Below are positions 1 through 5,195 of a stretch of 7,891 nucleotides of DNA, piece by piece. The first letter of the stretch is position 1, and every line of letters begins with the position of its first letter. This stretch comes from Paracoccaceae bacterium (lineage in GTDB: Bacteria > Pseudomonadota > Alphaproteobacteria > Rhodobacterales > Rhodobacteraceae). A model generated the notes under the pieces. It made no database searches, had not been told where the DNA came from, and saw only the letters and a list, made by a program, of their open reading frames with translations. The translations under genes were made by a program, and so were the position numbers. Location: the NCBI GenBank assembly GCA_007131945.1, contig SLPP01000175.1:1-7891 (forward strand). The letters run 5' to 3'.

Positions 1-80
1 CGGCAGCGGGCCTCCCCGCCGCCGGTGGACTTGGCGCCGCGTCTGGGCGATACCGGCGGCGAGCCGAAGCGGGGGGCGCC

Positions 81-905
81 ATGGTCGAGGATTCTGCGAT
101 GCGCGATGCGGGGGCTGGGATGCTGCGCCTCGCCGCGATCATGCGGCGCCTGCGCGCGCCCGAGGGCGGGTGCCCCTGGGACCTCGAGCAGGATTTCGAT
201 TCGATCGCGCCCTACACGATCGAGGAGGCCTACGAGGTCGCCGATGCCATCGCCCGGCGCGACTGGCCGGGGCTGAAGGGCGAGCTGGGCGATCTGCTCT
301 TCCAGGCGGTCTATCACGCGCAGATGGCCGAGGAGGCCGGGCATTTCTCGCTCGCCGAGGTGATCGAGGCGATCGCCGAGAAGATGCTCTCCCGCCATCC
401 GCATGTCTTCGGCGCCGCCGCCGAGCGCAGCGCCGCGGCGCAGACCGAGGCCTGGGAGGCGCAGAAGGCCGCGGAGCGCGCGGCGCGGGCGCAGGCGGGG
501 GTGCTCGACGACGTGCCGCTGGCGCTGCCGGGGCTGACGCGGGCGGTGAAGCTGCAGAGGCGCGCGGCGCGGGTCGGATTCGACTGGCCGGACGCGGCGC
601 AGGTCGTGGGCAAGATCGCCGAGGAGGCGGCCGAGCTTGTCGCGGCGCGCGACCGGCTGAGCCGCGACGAGATGGCCGAGGAATACGGTGATCTGATGTT
701 CGTCATGGCGAACCTGGCGCGGCATCTCGATGTCGATCCGGAGGCGGCGCTGCGCGCGGCGAACGCGAAGTTCACCCGCCGTTTCCGCGCCATCGAGGCG
801 GCGCTGGCGGCCGAGGGGCGGCGGCCAGAGGAGAGCACGCTCGAGGAGATGGACGCGCTCTGGGATGCGGCGAAGGCGGCCGAGAAGGCGCGGGCGGACG
901 GCTGA
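81..905 (+). CDS. mazG: Nucleoside triphosphate pyrophosphohydrolase MazG (two-domain)
   Basis: This 274-residue protein is a full-length MazG of the E. coli type (about 263 aa). The family hydrolyses NTPs and dNTPs to NMP and pyrophosphate in the cytoplasm, clearing aberrant nucleotides, and in E. coli it influences ppGpp level. The first MazG domain (about residues 15-115) carries the signature GCPWD at 30-34, EEAYE at 48-52 and ELGD at 68-71. The second (about 155-245) carries EEAAE at 181-185 and EYGD at 201-204, so both sets of metal-binding acidic residues are present. The C-terminal helix LEEMDALWDAAK matches the family tail. The ATG at 81 follows a G-rich stretch (GGGGGG near 71-76). 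Met7 (99) and Met14 (120) are alternative starts, since the conserved part begins only around residue 15. The frame is open back to the window edge, but that extension does not look like MazG. The gene stands alone here; the next gene converges on it. Confidence 0.95.
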   Translation: MVEDSAMRDAGAGMLRLAAIMRRLRAPEGGCPWDLEQDFDSIAPYTIEEAYEVADAIARRDWPGLKGELGDLLFQAVYHAQMAEEAGHFSLAEVIEAIAEKMLSRHPHVFGAAAERSAAAQTEAWEAQKAAERAARAQAGVLDDVPLALPGLTRAVKLQRRAARVGFDWPDAAQVVGKIAEEAAELVAARDRLSRDEMAEEYGDLMFVMANLARHLDVDPEAALRAANAKFTRRFRAIEAALAAEGRRPEESTLEEMDALWDAAKAAEKARADG

Positions 906-950
906 GGCCGGCGCGCGCCCTTGCCTGCAAGCGCGTCGGAAGCGGGGGGT

Positions 951-964
951 GTGCAAGCTTGCAC
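951..964. repeat. Perfect 14-bp palindrome with a flanking related dyad
   Basis: GTGCAAGCTTGCAC is a perfect inverted repeat in the gap between mazG and the convergent exporter gene. A second dyad with the same half-sites, CTTGC-CT-GCAAG, lies just upstream at 920-931, giving four GCAAG/CTTGC half-sites within 43 bp. The stretch after it (965-1030) is richer in A/T than its surroundings and includes a TTGACG hexamer at 984-989, but no good -10 follows. The palindrome resembles a dimeric regulator site. I cannot name the protein, and no gene start lies close by. Confidence 0.5.
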
Positions 965-1045
965 GAACCGTCAAGGCATTGGATTGACGACAGAAAATCT
1001 TTCCCGTTAACCGCTGCGAAACCTATTCCCGGGGGCGGGGGGCGT

Positions 1046-1060
1046 CGCCGCCAGCGGCGG
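1046..1060 (-). terminator. Small GC hairpin directly after the exporter stop codon
   Basis: Read on the minus strand, the bases immediately after the exporter's TGA form CCGCC-GCT-GGCGG, a compact GC-rich stem. No run of T follows it, so it is at best a weak or Rho-assisted terminator. In such GC-rich DNA it could also be chance. Confidence 0.2.
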
Positions 1061-1702
1061 TCAGGGCGTTGCGGCCTGCAGGGTCGGGGGCGGCATGTCG
1101 CCGCCGAGGCCGGCGAGCACCGGCCAGAGCGAGGCGACGAGGAGCAGCGCCATCGCGCGGTTGAAGAGCCGCAGCCGCGCCGGATGCGCCAGCAGACGCC
1201 GCGCGCCCATCCCCAGCACCGTCCAGACCGAGACGCAGGGCAGGTTGACCAGCCCGAACACCGCCGCCACCCAGAGGACCGCCGCGACCTCCTGCCCCGG
1301 GGCGTAGAGCGCGACCGCGCCGAGCGCCATGGTCCAGGCCTTCGGGTTGACCCACTGGAAGGCCGCCGCCTGCAGGAAGCTCAGCGGGCGCCCGCGCGAC
1401 TCGGGCGCGTTCCCGGGCGGCGCGGCCTGCGCGATCTTCCAGGCGAGCCAGAGCAGGTAGACGACCGAAACCGCCTGCAGCGCCGCCCGCGCCGGTGGCC
1501 AGGCGGTGAAGACGCCGGCAAGGCCGAGCCCGACCAGCGCCACCATGACGGTGAAGCCGATGCCGATGCCCAGCATGTGCGGGACCGTGCGGCGGAAGCC
1601 GAAATTCACCCCCGAGGCGAGCAGCATCAGGTTGTTCGGCCCCGGCGTGACCGAGGAGACGAAGGCGAAGGCGATCAGCGCGGCGAGAAGGTCGGGCGAC
1701 AT
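1061..1702 (-). CDS. LysE/RhtB family amino-acid exporter
   Basis: This 213-residue inner-membrane protein belongs to the LysE/RhtB translocator family, which exports amino acids such as lysine, homoserine, threonine or cysteine. The family hallmark TPGPNN is at residues 19-24, right after the first hydrophobic segment. FQWVNPKAW (116-124) is the second recognisable RhtB-type motif. Hydrophobic segments near 5-30, 42-65, 72-92, 112-135, 138-165 and 183-200 fit the usual six helices. The start chosen is the ATG ending at 1702, because homologues begin M-x-P-x-LL just before TPGPN and a GGAG sits 8 nt upstream; the open frame extends 26 codons further to an ATG at 1780, but that lies inside the regulatory gap. 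It diverges from an Lrp-type regulator gene, the classic arrangement for an exporter induced by its amino-acid substrate. The fold reminds me of the EamB (YfiK) branch, but the substrate cannot be told from sequence. Confidence 0.9.
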   Translation of the reverse strand: MSPDLLAALIAFAFVSSVTPGPNNLMLLASGVNFGFRRTVPHMLGIGIGFTVMVALVGLGLAGVFTAWPPARAALQAVSVVYLLWLAWKIAQAAPPGNAPESRGRPLSFLQAAAFQWVNPKAWTMALGAVALYAPGQEVAAVLWVAAVFGLVNLPCVSVWTVLGMGARRLLAHPARLRLFNRAMALLLVASLWPVLAGLGGDMPPPTLQAATP

Positions 1703-1714
1703 GCGAAAGGCTCC

Positions 1715-1792
1715 GGTTGCCGCGAAAAGATAGACCGAAGATGCCGCAATCGGGTTGCAAAGGTTGCGTCCGCACGGCAATCATCGCAACCC
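1715..1792. promoter_or_regulatory. Divergent control region with repeated GGTTGC/GCAACC half-sites
   Basis: The 90-bp gap between the divergent exporter and Lrp-type regulator genes contains GGTTGC at 1715-1720, 1753-1758 and 1762-1767, and the reverse form GCAACC at 1786-1791. GGGTTGC (1752-1758) pairs with GCAACCC (1786-1792), and GGTTGCG (1762-1768) with CGCAACC (1785-1791). Lrp/AsnC proteins bind as multimers to several degenerate dyads, so these are plausible operators for the neighbouring regulator. The last half-site abuts the regulator's ATG, which suggests autoregulation. I could not pick convincing -35/-10 pairs for either gene. Confidence 0.5.
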
Positions 1793-2245
1793 ATGAGCAG
1801 CACTGACCCGATCGGCGCGCGGATATTGCAGGTTCTTGCCCGCGAGGGGCGGATCGCGAATCTGGAACTGGCCGAGCGCGTCGGCCTCTCGCCCTCGGCC
1901 TGCCTGCGCCGGGTGCAGGAACTCGAACGTCGCGGCGTCATCCGGGGCTACCGCGCGGTGATCGACCGCGAGAAGCTGGGCATCGGCTTCGTCGCCTATG
2001 TCACGGTCGGGCTCTCGGTCCATACCAAGGCCGCGCAGCAGGAGTTCGAGCGCGCGATGGGCGCCGCGCCGCAGGTCCGCGAATGCCACAACACGACCGG
2101 CAGCGTCGAATACCTGCTCAGGGTCGAGGTCGCCGATCTCGCCGCCTACAAGCATTTCCATACCGAGGTCCTCGGTACGCTGCCGCAGGTCGCGGCGCTG
2201 ACCACCTATGTCGTGATGGGCTCGCCCAAGGACGAGCGCGGCTGA
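1793..2245 (+). CDS. Lrp/AsnC family transcriptional regulator
   Basis: This 150-residue protein has the two-part build of Lrp/AsnC regulators and the family's usual length. The N-terminal helix-turn-helix spans about residues 8-55, with [31 protein letters not shown] and [15 protein letters not shown] matching Lrp closely. The C-terminal RAM/ligand-binding domain (about 65-145) includes [12 protein letters not shown] (102-113), the conserved effector-loop region. Such proteins sense amino acids and regulate transport or metabolism. The divergent LysE-type exporter is the likely target, and repeated dyads in the shared gap support this. The ATG at 1793 gives the expected N-terminus and no in-frame start lies nearby upstream. 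No Shine-Dalgarno sequence is visible before it, since the preceding bases are the half-site GCAACCC. Translation may therefore be leaderless or weak. The frame runs open back to about 959, but that part is not protein-like. Confidence 0.93.
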   Translation: MSSTDPIGARILQVLAREGRIANLELAERVGLSPSACLRRVQELERRGVIRGYRAVIDREKLGIGFVAYVTVGLSVHTKAAQQEFERAMGAAPQVRECHNTTGSVEYLLRVEVADLAAYKHFHTEVLGTLPQVAALTTYVVMGSPKDERG

Positions 2246-2288
2246 TCGCCGGCATGGACGCGCCCGGACGGCTGCGCTATCAGGCGGG

Positions 2289-2301
2289 CGAAGCAGCTTC
2301 G
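2289..2301. repeat. Small dyad just before the aroA ribosome binding site
   Basis: CGAAGC-A-GCTTCG is a 13-bp inverted repeat whose last base is the first base of the GAGG ribosome binding site of aroA (2301-2304). The one-base centre is too tight for a good hairpin, though a shorter stem with a larger loop could form. It may be an operator half-pair or chance. The rest of the 64-bp gap after the Lrp-type gene shows no clear promoter or terminator. Confidence 0.25.
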
Positions 2302-2309
2302 AGGCGCGC

Positions 2310-3662
2310 ATGTCGGCAACCGGCACCCCGATCCCGATGATCTCCGACGCCTCGGGGCCACTTTCCGGCGTGGCCGAGGTGCCGGGCGACAAGTCGATCA
2401 GCCACCGGGCGCTGATCCTCGGCGCGCTCTCGGTCGGCACGACGCGGATCGCCGGGCTGCTGGAAGGCCAGGACGTGCTGGACACCGCCGAGGCGATGCG
2501 CGCCTTCGGCGCGACCGTCACCCGCCACGGGCCCGGCGCGTGGGAGGTCGAGGGCGTCGGCGTCGGCGGCTTCGCCGAGCCCGACCGGGTGATCGACTGC
2601 GGCAATTCCGGCACCGGCGTGCGGCTGATCATGGGCGCGATGGCGACGACGCCGATCGCCGCCACCTTCACCGGCGATGCGAGCCTCAACCGCCGGCCGA
2701 TGGGCCGCGTGACCGAGCCGCTGGCGCTTTTCGGCGCGCATGCCTATGGCCGGTCGGGCGGGCGGCTGCCGATGACCGTGATCGGCGCGCTGGACCCGGT
2801 GCCGGTGCGCTACACCCTGACGGTGCCCTCGGCGCAGGTGAAGTCGGCGGTGCTGCTCGCCGGGCTGAACGCGCCGGGCGAGACCGTGGTGATCGAGCCG
2901 GAGGCCACGCGCGACCATACCGAGCGCATGCTGCGCGGCTTCGGCGCCGAGGTGACGGCCGAGGACACGGCCGAGGGCCGCGTCATAACCCTGCGCGGCC
3001 AGCCCGAACTGACGCCGCAGGCGGTCACTGTCCCCCGCGATCCGTCCTCGGCCGCCTTCCCGGTCTGCGCCGCGCTGATCGTGCCGGGATCCGAGATCAC
3101 CGTGCCCGGCGTCAGCCGCAATCCCACCCGCAACGGCCTCTTCGCCACGCTTCTGGAGATGGGCGCGGACCTGGGTTTCGAGAACCCGCGCGAGGAGGGC
3201 GGCGAGCCGGTGGCCGACCTGCGCGTGCGCTTCACCGGCGCGCTCAGGGGCGTCGAGACCCCGCCCGCGCGCGCTGCCAGCATGATCGACGAATTCCCCG
3301 TCCTCGCGGCCCTGGCGGCCTGCGCCGAGGGGGCGACGGTCATGCGCGGGGTCAGGGAATTGCGGGTCAAGGAAAGCGACCGGATCGACGCCATGGCCCG
3401 GGGCCTGGAAGCCTGCGGCGTGCGGGTGGAGGAAGCCGAGGACACGCTCACCGTCCACGGCCTGGGCGCGGGCGGGGTGCCGGGCGGGGCGACGGTCGAA
3501 AGCCGGCTCGATCACCGGATCGCCATGTCCTTCCTCGTCCTCGGCCTCGCTGCCAGGGCGCCGATCCGCGTCGATGACGCCAGCCCCATCGCCACCTCCT
3601 TCCCGGATTTCGAGCCGCTGATGCAGGGGCTCGGCGCCGCGATCCGGCGCGAGGGGGCCTGA
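2310..3662 (+). CDS. aroA: 3-phosphoshikimate 1-carboxyvinyltransferase (EPSP synthase), class II
   Basis: This 450-residue cytoplasmic enzyme joins PEP to shikimate-3-phosphate to make EPSP, the sixth step of the shikimate pathway to chorismate. It aligns by eye along its length with Agrobacterium CP4 EPSP synthase (455 aa) and carries all four class II signatures: GDKS at 26-29, SAQVK at 174-178, RDHTE at 201-205 and NPTR at 271-274. Expected active-site residues are present: Lys28, Ser29 and Arg33 in GDKSISHR; the catalytic Asp327 in MIDEFPV; and Lys354-Glu355 in VKESDR. RPMGRV (129-134) and [11 protein letters not shown] (400-410) are also conserved. In the PEP loop the sequence is NSGTGVR (99-105), with Gly101 where CP4 has the glyphosate-insensitivity residue Ala100. 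The ATG at 2310 has GAGG five bases upstream. A membrane-protein gene starts 3 nt after its stop and cmk follows that, so the three probably share a transcript. Confidence 0.97.
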   Translation: MSATGTPIPMISDASGPLSGVAEVPGDKSISHRALILGALSVGTTRIAGLLEGQDVLDTAEAMRAFGATVTRHGPGAWEVEGVGVGGFAEPDRVIDCGNSGTGVRLIMGAMATTPIAATFTGDASLNRRPMGRVTEPLALFGAHAYGRSGGRLPMTVIGALDPVPVRYTLTVPSAQVKSAVLLAGLNAPGETVVIEPEATRDHTERMLRGFGAEVTAEDTAEGRVITLRGQPELTPQAVTVPRDPSSAAFPVCAALIVPGSEITVPGVSRNPTRNGLFATLLEMGADLGFENPREEGGEPVADLRVRFTGALRGVETPPARAASMIDEFPVLAALAACAEGATVMRGVRELRVKESDRIDAMARGLEACGVRVEEAEDTLTVHGLGAGGVPGGATVESRLDHRIAMSFLVLGLAARAPIRVDDASPIATSFPDFEPLMQGLGAAIRREGA

Positions 3663-3665
3663 GCC

Positions 3666-4142
3666 GTGCCCGGCGGCAGCCTCCTGCGCGTCCTGGTCGT
3701 GGCGACCCTCGTGTGGCTTTTGGGCATGGCCAGCTATGCGGTGCTCCGGCTCGGGCCGGAGGGTGCGTTGCCGCTGCTCGATTGCCGCATCCTCGGCTAT
3801 CACCCGGAACAGGTCGCGAACTGGCTCGAGGGTCTTTCCGACCTGGGGCGGTCGCGGCTCCTCGGTGTCTTCCGCTGGGCCGACACGGTCCTGCCGCTGC
3901 TGATCGGCGCGACGCTGGCGCTCGCCGCCTTCGCCGTCCGCCGGCCCTGGCTGGCGGCACTGGCGCTGGTCTATGTCGGCCTGGATCTGGCCGAGAACGC
4001 CGCCGTCGCCGCGATCCTGCGCGCCAACGAGGCCGATCCGGCGCTGGTCGGCCGGGCCTCGGGCCTGACGGTAGGCAAATGGGCGGTGCTGATCCCGACC
4101 CTCGGCGCGACGCTCTGGTTCTGGTGGAGGCAACGGCGTTGA
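3666..4142 (+). CDS. Uncharacterised small membrane protein between aroA and cmk
   Basis: I do not recognise a named family. The 158-residue product has about four hydrophobic segments, near residues 6-28, 73-91, 94-118 and 136-155. A 45-residue soluble stretch lies between the first two, containing [21 protein letters not shown]. The third segment holds charged residues in a hydrophobic run, [12 protein letters not shown] (107-118), which look conserved or functional. The protein ends in a basic tail, WRQRR. The GTG start at 3666 is supported by GAGGGGG at 3651-3657, eight bases upstream and inside the end of aroA; the next Met (residue 21) would lose most of the first helix. It starts 3 nt after aroA and its stop overlaps the cmk start by 4 nt, so it is translationally coupled to both. 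Codon use resembles its neighbours, with no sign of recent transfer. No role in aromatic or nucleotide metabolism can be read from the sequence. Confidence 0.85.
   Translation: MPGGSLLRVLVVATLVWLLGMASYAVLRLGPEGALPLLDCRILGYHPEQVANWLEGLSDLGRSRLLGVFRWADTVLPLLIGATLALAAFAVRRPWLAALALVYVGLDLAENAAVAAILRANEADPALVGRASGLTVGKWAVLIPTLGATLWFWWRQRR
4126..4130 (+). promoter_or_regulatory. Ribosome binding site fixing the TTG start of cmk
   Basis: GGAGG lies eight bases before TTG 4139, inside the last codons of the upstream membrane-protein gene. It decides between TTG 4139 and the in-frame GTG 4124, which it overlaps. Confidence 0.7.
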
Positions 4143-4765
4143 GCTTCACGGTCGCCATCGACGGGCCGGCGGCGGCGGGCAAGGGCACCATCGCCCGCGC
4201 CGTCGCCGCGCATTTCGGCTTCGCCCATCTCGATACCGGGCTTCTCTACCGCGCCGTCGGCATGAAGGGCGGCGATCCCGTCGCCGCCGCCCGCGCATTG
4301 TCCGAGGCCGATCTCGCCCGCCCCGACCTGCGCAGCCACGCCGCCTCCGACGCCGCAAGCCGCGTCGCCGTCCTCCCCGAGGTGCGCGCCGCCCTCGTCG
4401 CCTTCCAGCGCGACTTCGCCCGGCAGGCGGGCGGCGCGGTCCTCGACGGGCGCGACATCGGCACCGTCATCTGCCCCGGCGCCGAGGTGAAGCTCTTCGT
4501 CACGGCGAGCCCCGAGATCCGCGCCCGCCGCCGCTGGCTGGAAGCCGGCGGCGAGACCGCGCCCGAAACACTCGACGAGATCCTCGCCCAGGTGAAGGCG
4601 CGCGACGAGCGCGACATGAACCGCGCCGACGCGCCGCTGCGGCCGGCCGGGGACGCGGTCACCCTCGACACCTCCGATCTCAGCATCGACGCCGCCGTCG
4701 CCCGCGCCATCGCGATCGTCGCCTCCCGGCGCGGCCCGCGCCAAGGCTGCCCATCCGCGAATTGA
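4139..4765 (+). CDS. cmk: (d)CMP kinase
   Basis: This 208-residue cytoplasmic enzyme transfers phosphate from ATP to CMP or dCMP. The P-loop GPAAAGKGT is at residues 9-17. [10 protein letters not shown] (32-41) begins the NMP-binding part, LDGRDIGT (102-109) is the hallmark of bacterial CMP kinases, and RARRR (128-132) with [15 protein letters not shown] (155-169) form the lid and substrate-binding region. It is shorter than E. coli Cmk (227 aa). The loss is between residues 41 and 70, where the E. coli NMP-binding insert lies. The start is taken as TTG at 4139, because GGAGG at 4126-4130 lies eight bases upstream and [10 protein letters not shown] is the expected N-terminus. A GTG at 4124 is in frame but overlaps that binding site. 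The TTGA overlap couples it to the membrane-protein gene. rpsA, its common downstream partner in Proteobacteria, does not follow. Confidence 0.95.
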   Translation: MSFTVAIDGPAAAGKGTIARAVAAHFGFAHLDTGLLYRAVGMKGGDPVAAARALSEADLARPDLRSHAASDAASRVAVLPEVRAALVAFQRDFARQAGGAVLDGRDIGTVICPGAEVKLFVTASPEIRARRRWLEAGGETAPETLDEILAQVKARDERDMNRADAPLRPAGDAVTLDTSDLSIDAAVARAIAIVASRRGPRQGCPSAN

Positions 4766-4825
4766 CCGGTAAATTTCAGATAAAGAATTTTCCTGGAATC
4801 AATAGAAAACAATCACTTGACCCCT
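4766..4825. other. AT-rich island after cmk
   Basis: Bases 4768-4817 are only 28% G+C (14 of 50), against very GC-rich flanks. The island holds two TTGACC hexamers (4762-4767 and 4817-4822) that look like -35 elements, plus GATAAA and GAATTT strings. No well-spaced -35/-10 pair is convincing. It could be a promoter, a site for a nucleoid protein, or a melting-prone end of the aroA-cmk transcript. No open frame of note uses it. Confidence 0.4.
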
Positions 4826-4842
4826 CTGCGCAAATTGCGCAG
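4826..4842. repeat. 17-bp perfect palindrome (operator-like)
   Basis: CTGCGCAA-A-TTGCGCAG is a perfect 8-bp inverted repeat around one central base. It lies 4 bases downstream of a TTGACC hexamer at the border between the AT-rich island and a GC-rich block. No T-run follows it on either strand, so it fits a dimeric repressor site better than a terminator. The regulator is unknown to me. Confidence 0.5.
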
Positions 4843-4852
4843 CACCACGCGT

Positions 4853-4897
4853 CGCGCCGCACCGCGCCGCACTGGCCCCGACTGGCCCCGACCGGCC
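4853..4897. repeat. Back-to-back tandem 10-bp repeats
   Basis: CGCGCCGCAC occurs twice in tandem (4853-4862, 4863-4872). ACTGGCCCCG then occurs twice in tandem (4871-4880, 4881-4890), with an imperfect third start ACCGGCC at 4891-4897. The two arrays overlap by two bases. They look like local duplications in non-coding DNA. Confidence 0.6.
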
Positions 4898-4930
4898 GCC
4901 AGCGAAGCTGCCCGGCGGCCATCGGCCGCC
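4894..4930. repeat. Three alternating GC arms able to form two exclusive hairpins
   Basis: GGCCGCC (4894-4900), GGCGGCC (4914-4920) and GGCCGCC (4924-4930) are alternately complementary. The middle arm can pair with the first (13-base loop) or the third (3-base loop ATC), but not both. No coding frame overlaps it. Confidence 0.4.
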
Positions 4931-4964
4931 CGGGCGAGGACCCCTCGACGGGGTCCGAGCCCGG
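4930..4964. terminator. Long hairpin between convergent cmk and DUF4169 genes
   Basis: The arm CCGGGC (4930-4935) pairs with GCCCGG (4959-4964), and inside it GGACCCC (4938-4944) pairs with GGGGTCC (4950-4956) around the loop TCGAC. Between the two stems lie GA (4936-4937) and GA (4957-4958), facing each other as tandem G-A mismatches. This gives 13 base pairs plus the GA step on either strand. It is 16 bases past the DUF4169 stop on the minus strand and 165 bases past cmk. No T-run follows, so a Rho-independent terminator is possible but not canonical. Confidence 0.45.
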
Positions 4965-4979
4965 CCCCCGTCACGCGGG

Positions 4980-5189
4980 TCAATCGCCGCCGCGGGGCAG
5001 CCCTTCCTCGGCCGCGCGTTCCCGCCGATGCGCCTCGAGGTCGCGCGCGGCCTTCGCCTGCCGCGCCTCGGTCAGCGCCTTCTCGGCCTTCTTCCGCCCG
5101 TGGCGGGCGGCGTTCGCATCGCCCGCCTTCCGCGCCGCCGCCCGCGCCGCGCGCTTGCGCGCCGTCCGCAGGTTGACGATCTCGGCCAT
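4980..5189 (-). CDS. DUF4169 family small basic protein
   Basis: The product is 69 residues, dominated by Ala, Arg, Lys and Glu, and begins MAEIVNLRTARKRAARAAAR, which I recognise as the DUF4169 pattern seen in Rhodobacterales, often beside fumC. It is predicted to be one long charged helix with a basic first half, and the central NAARHGRKKAEKALTEAR is typical. There is no signal peptide or membrane segment. The ATG lies 6 nt after the fumC stop, with AGGCGGG just before it, so it is almost certainly co-transcribed and coupled to fumC. The function is unknown; a basic helix of this kind could bind nucleic acid or a protein partner, but that is speculation. The ribbon-helix-helix and SspB genes that I recall near this pair in relatives are absent here. 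Confidence 0.85.
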   Translation of the reverse strand: MAEIVNLRTARKRAARAAARKAGDANAARHGRKKAEKALTEARQAKAARDLEAHRRERAAEEGLPRGGD

Positions 5190-5195
5190 CCCGCC

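Noticed and set aside
1..80. Possible end of an upstream gene or a longer MazG N-terminus
   Set aside because: No stop codon or family sequence is visible in the first 80 bases, and the translated extension of mazG is unlike MazG. Too little sequence to call anything.
984..1012. A promoter (TTGACG, 17-base spacing, TTAACC) on the + strand
   Set aside because: The -10 matches poorly and no gene on the + strand follows until 1793. Kept only as a remark with the palindrome.
959..1792. An N-terminal extension of the Lrp-type regulator
   Set aside because: It lies antisense to the exporter gene and does not resemble protein; the family length is met exactly from the ATG at 1793.
2280..4133. A 617-codon open frame on the minus strand opposite aroA and the membrane-protein gene
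   Set aside because: It is antisense to a confidently identified aroA, its residues are an Arg/Gly/Ala/His-rich shadow composition, and stop codons are rare in all frames of such GC-rich DNA.
4826..4842. The 17-bp palindrome as a terminator of cmk
   Set aside because: No T-run follows on the + strand and the stem is centred on a single base, which suits protein binding better than RNA folding.
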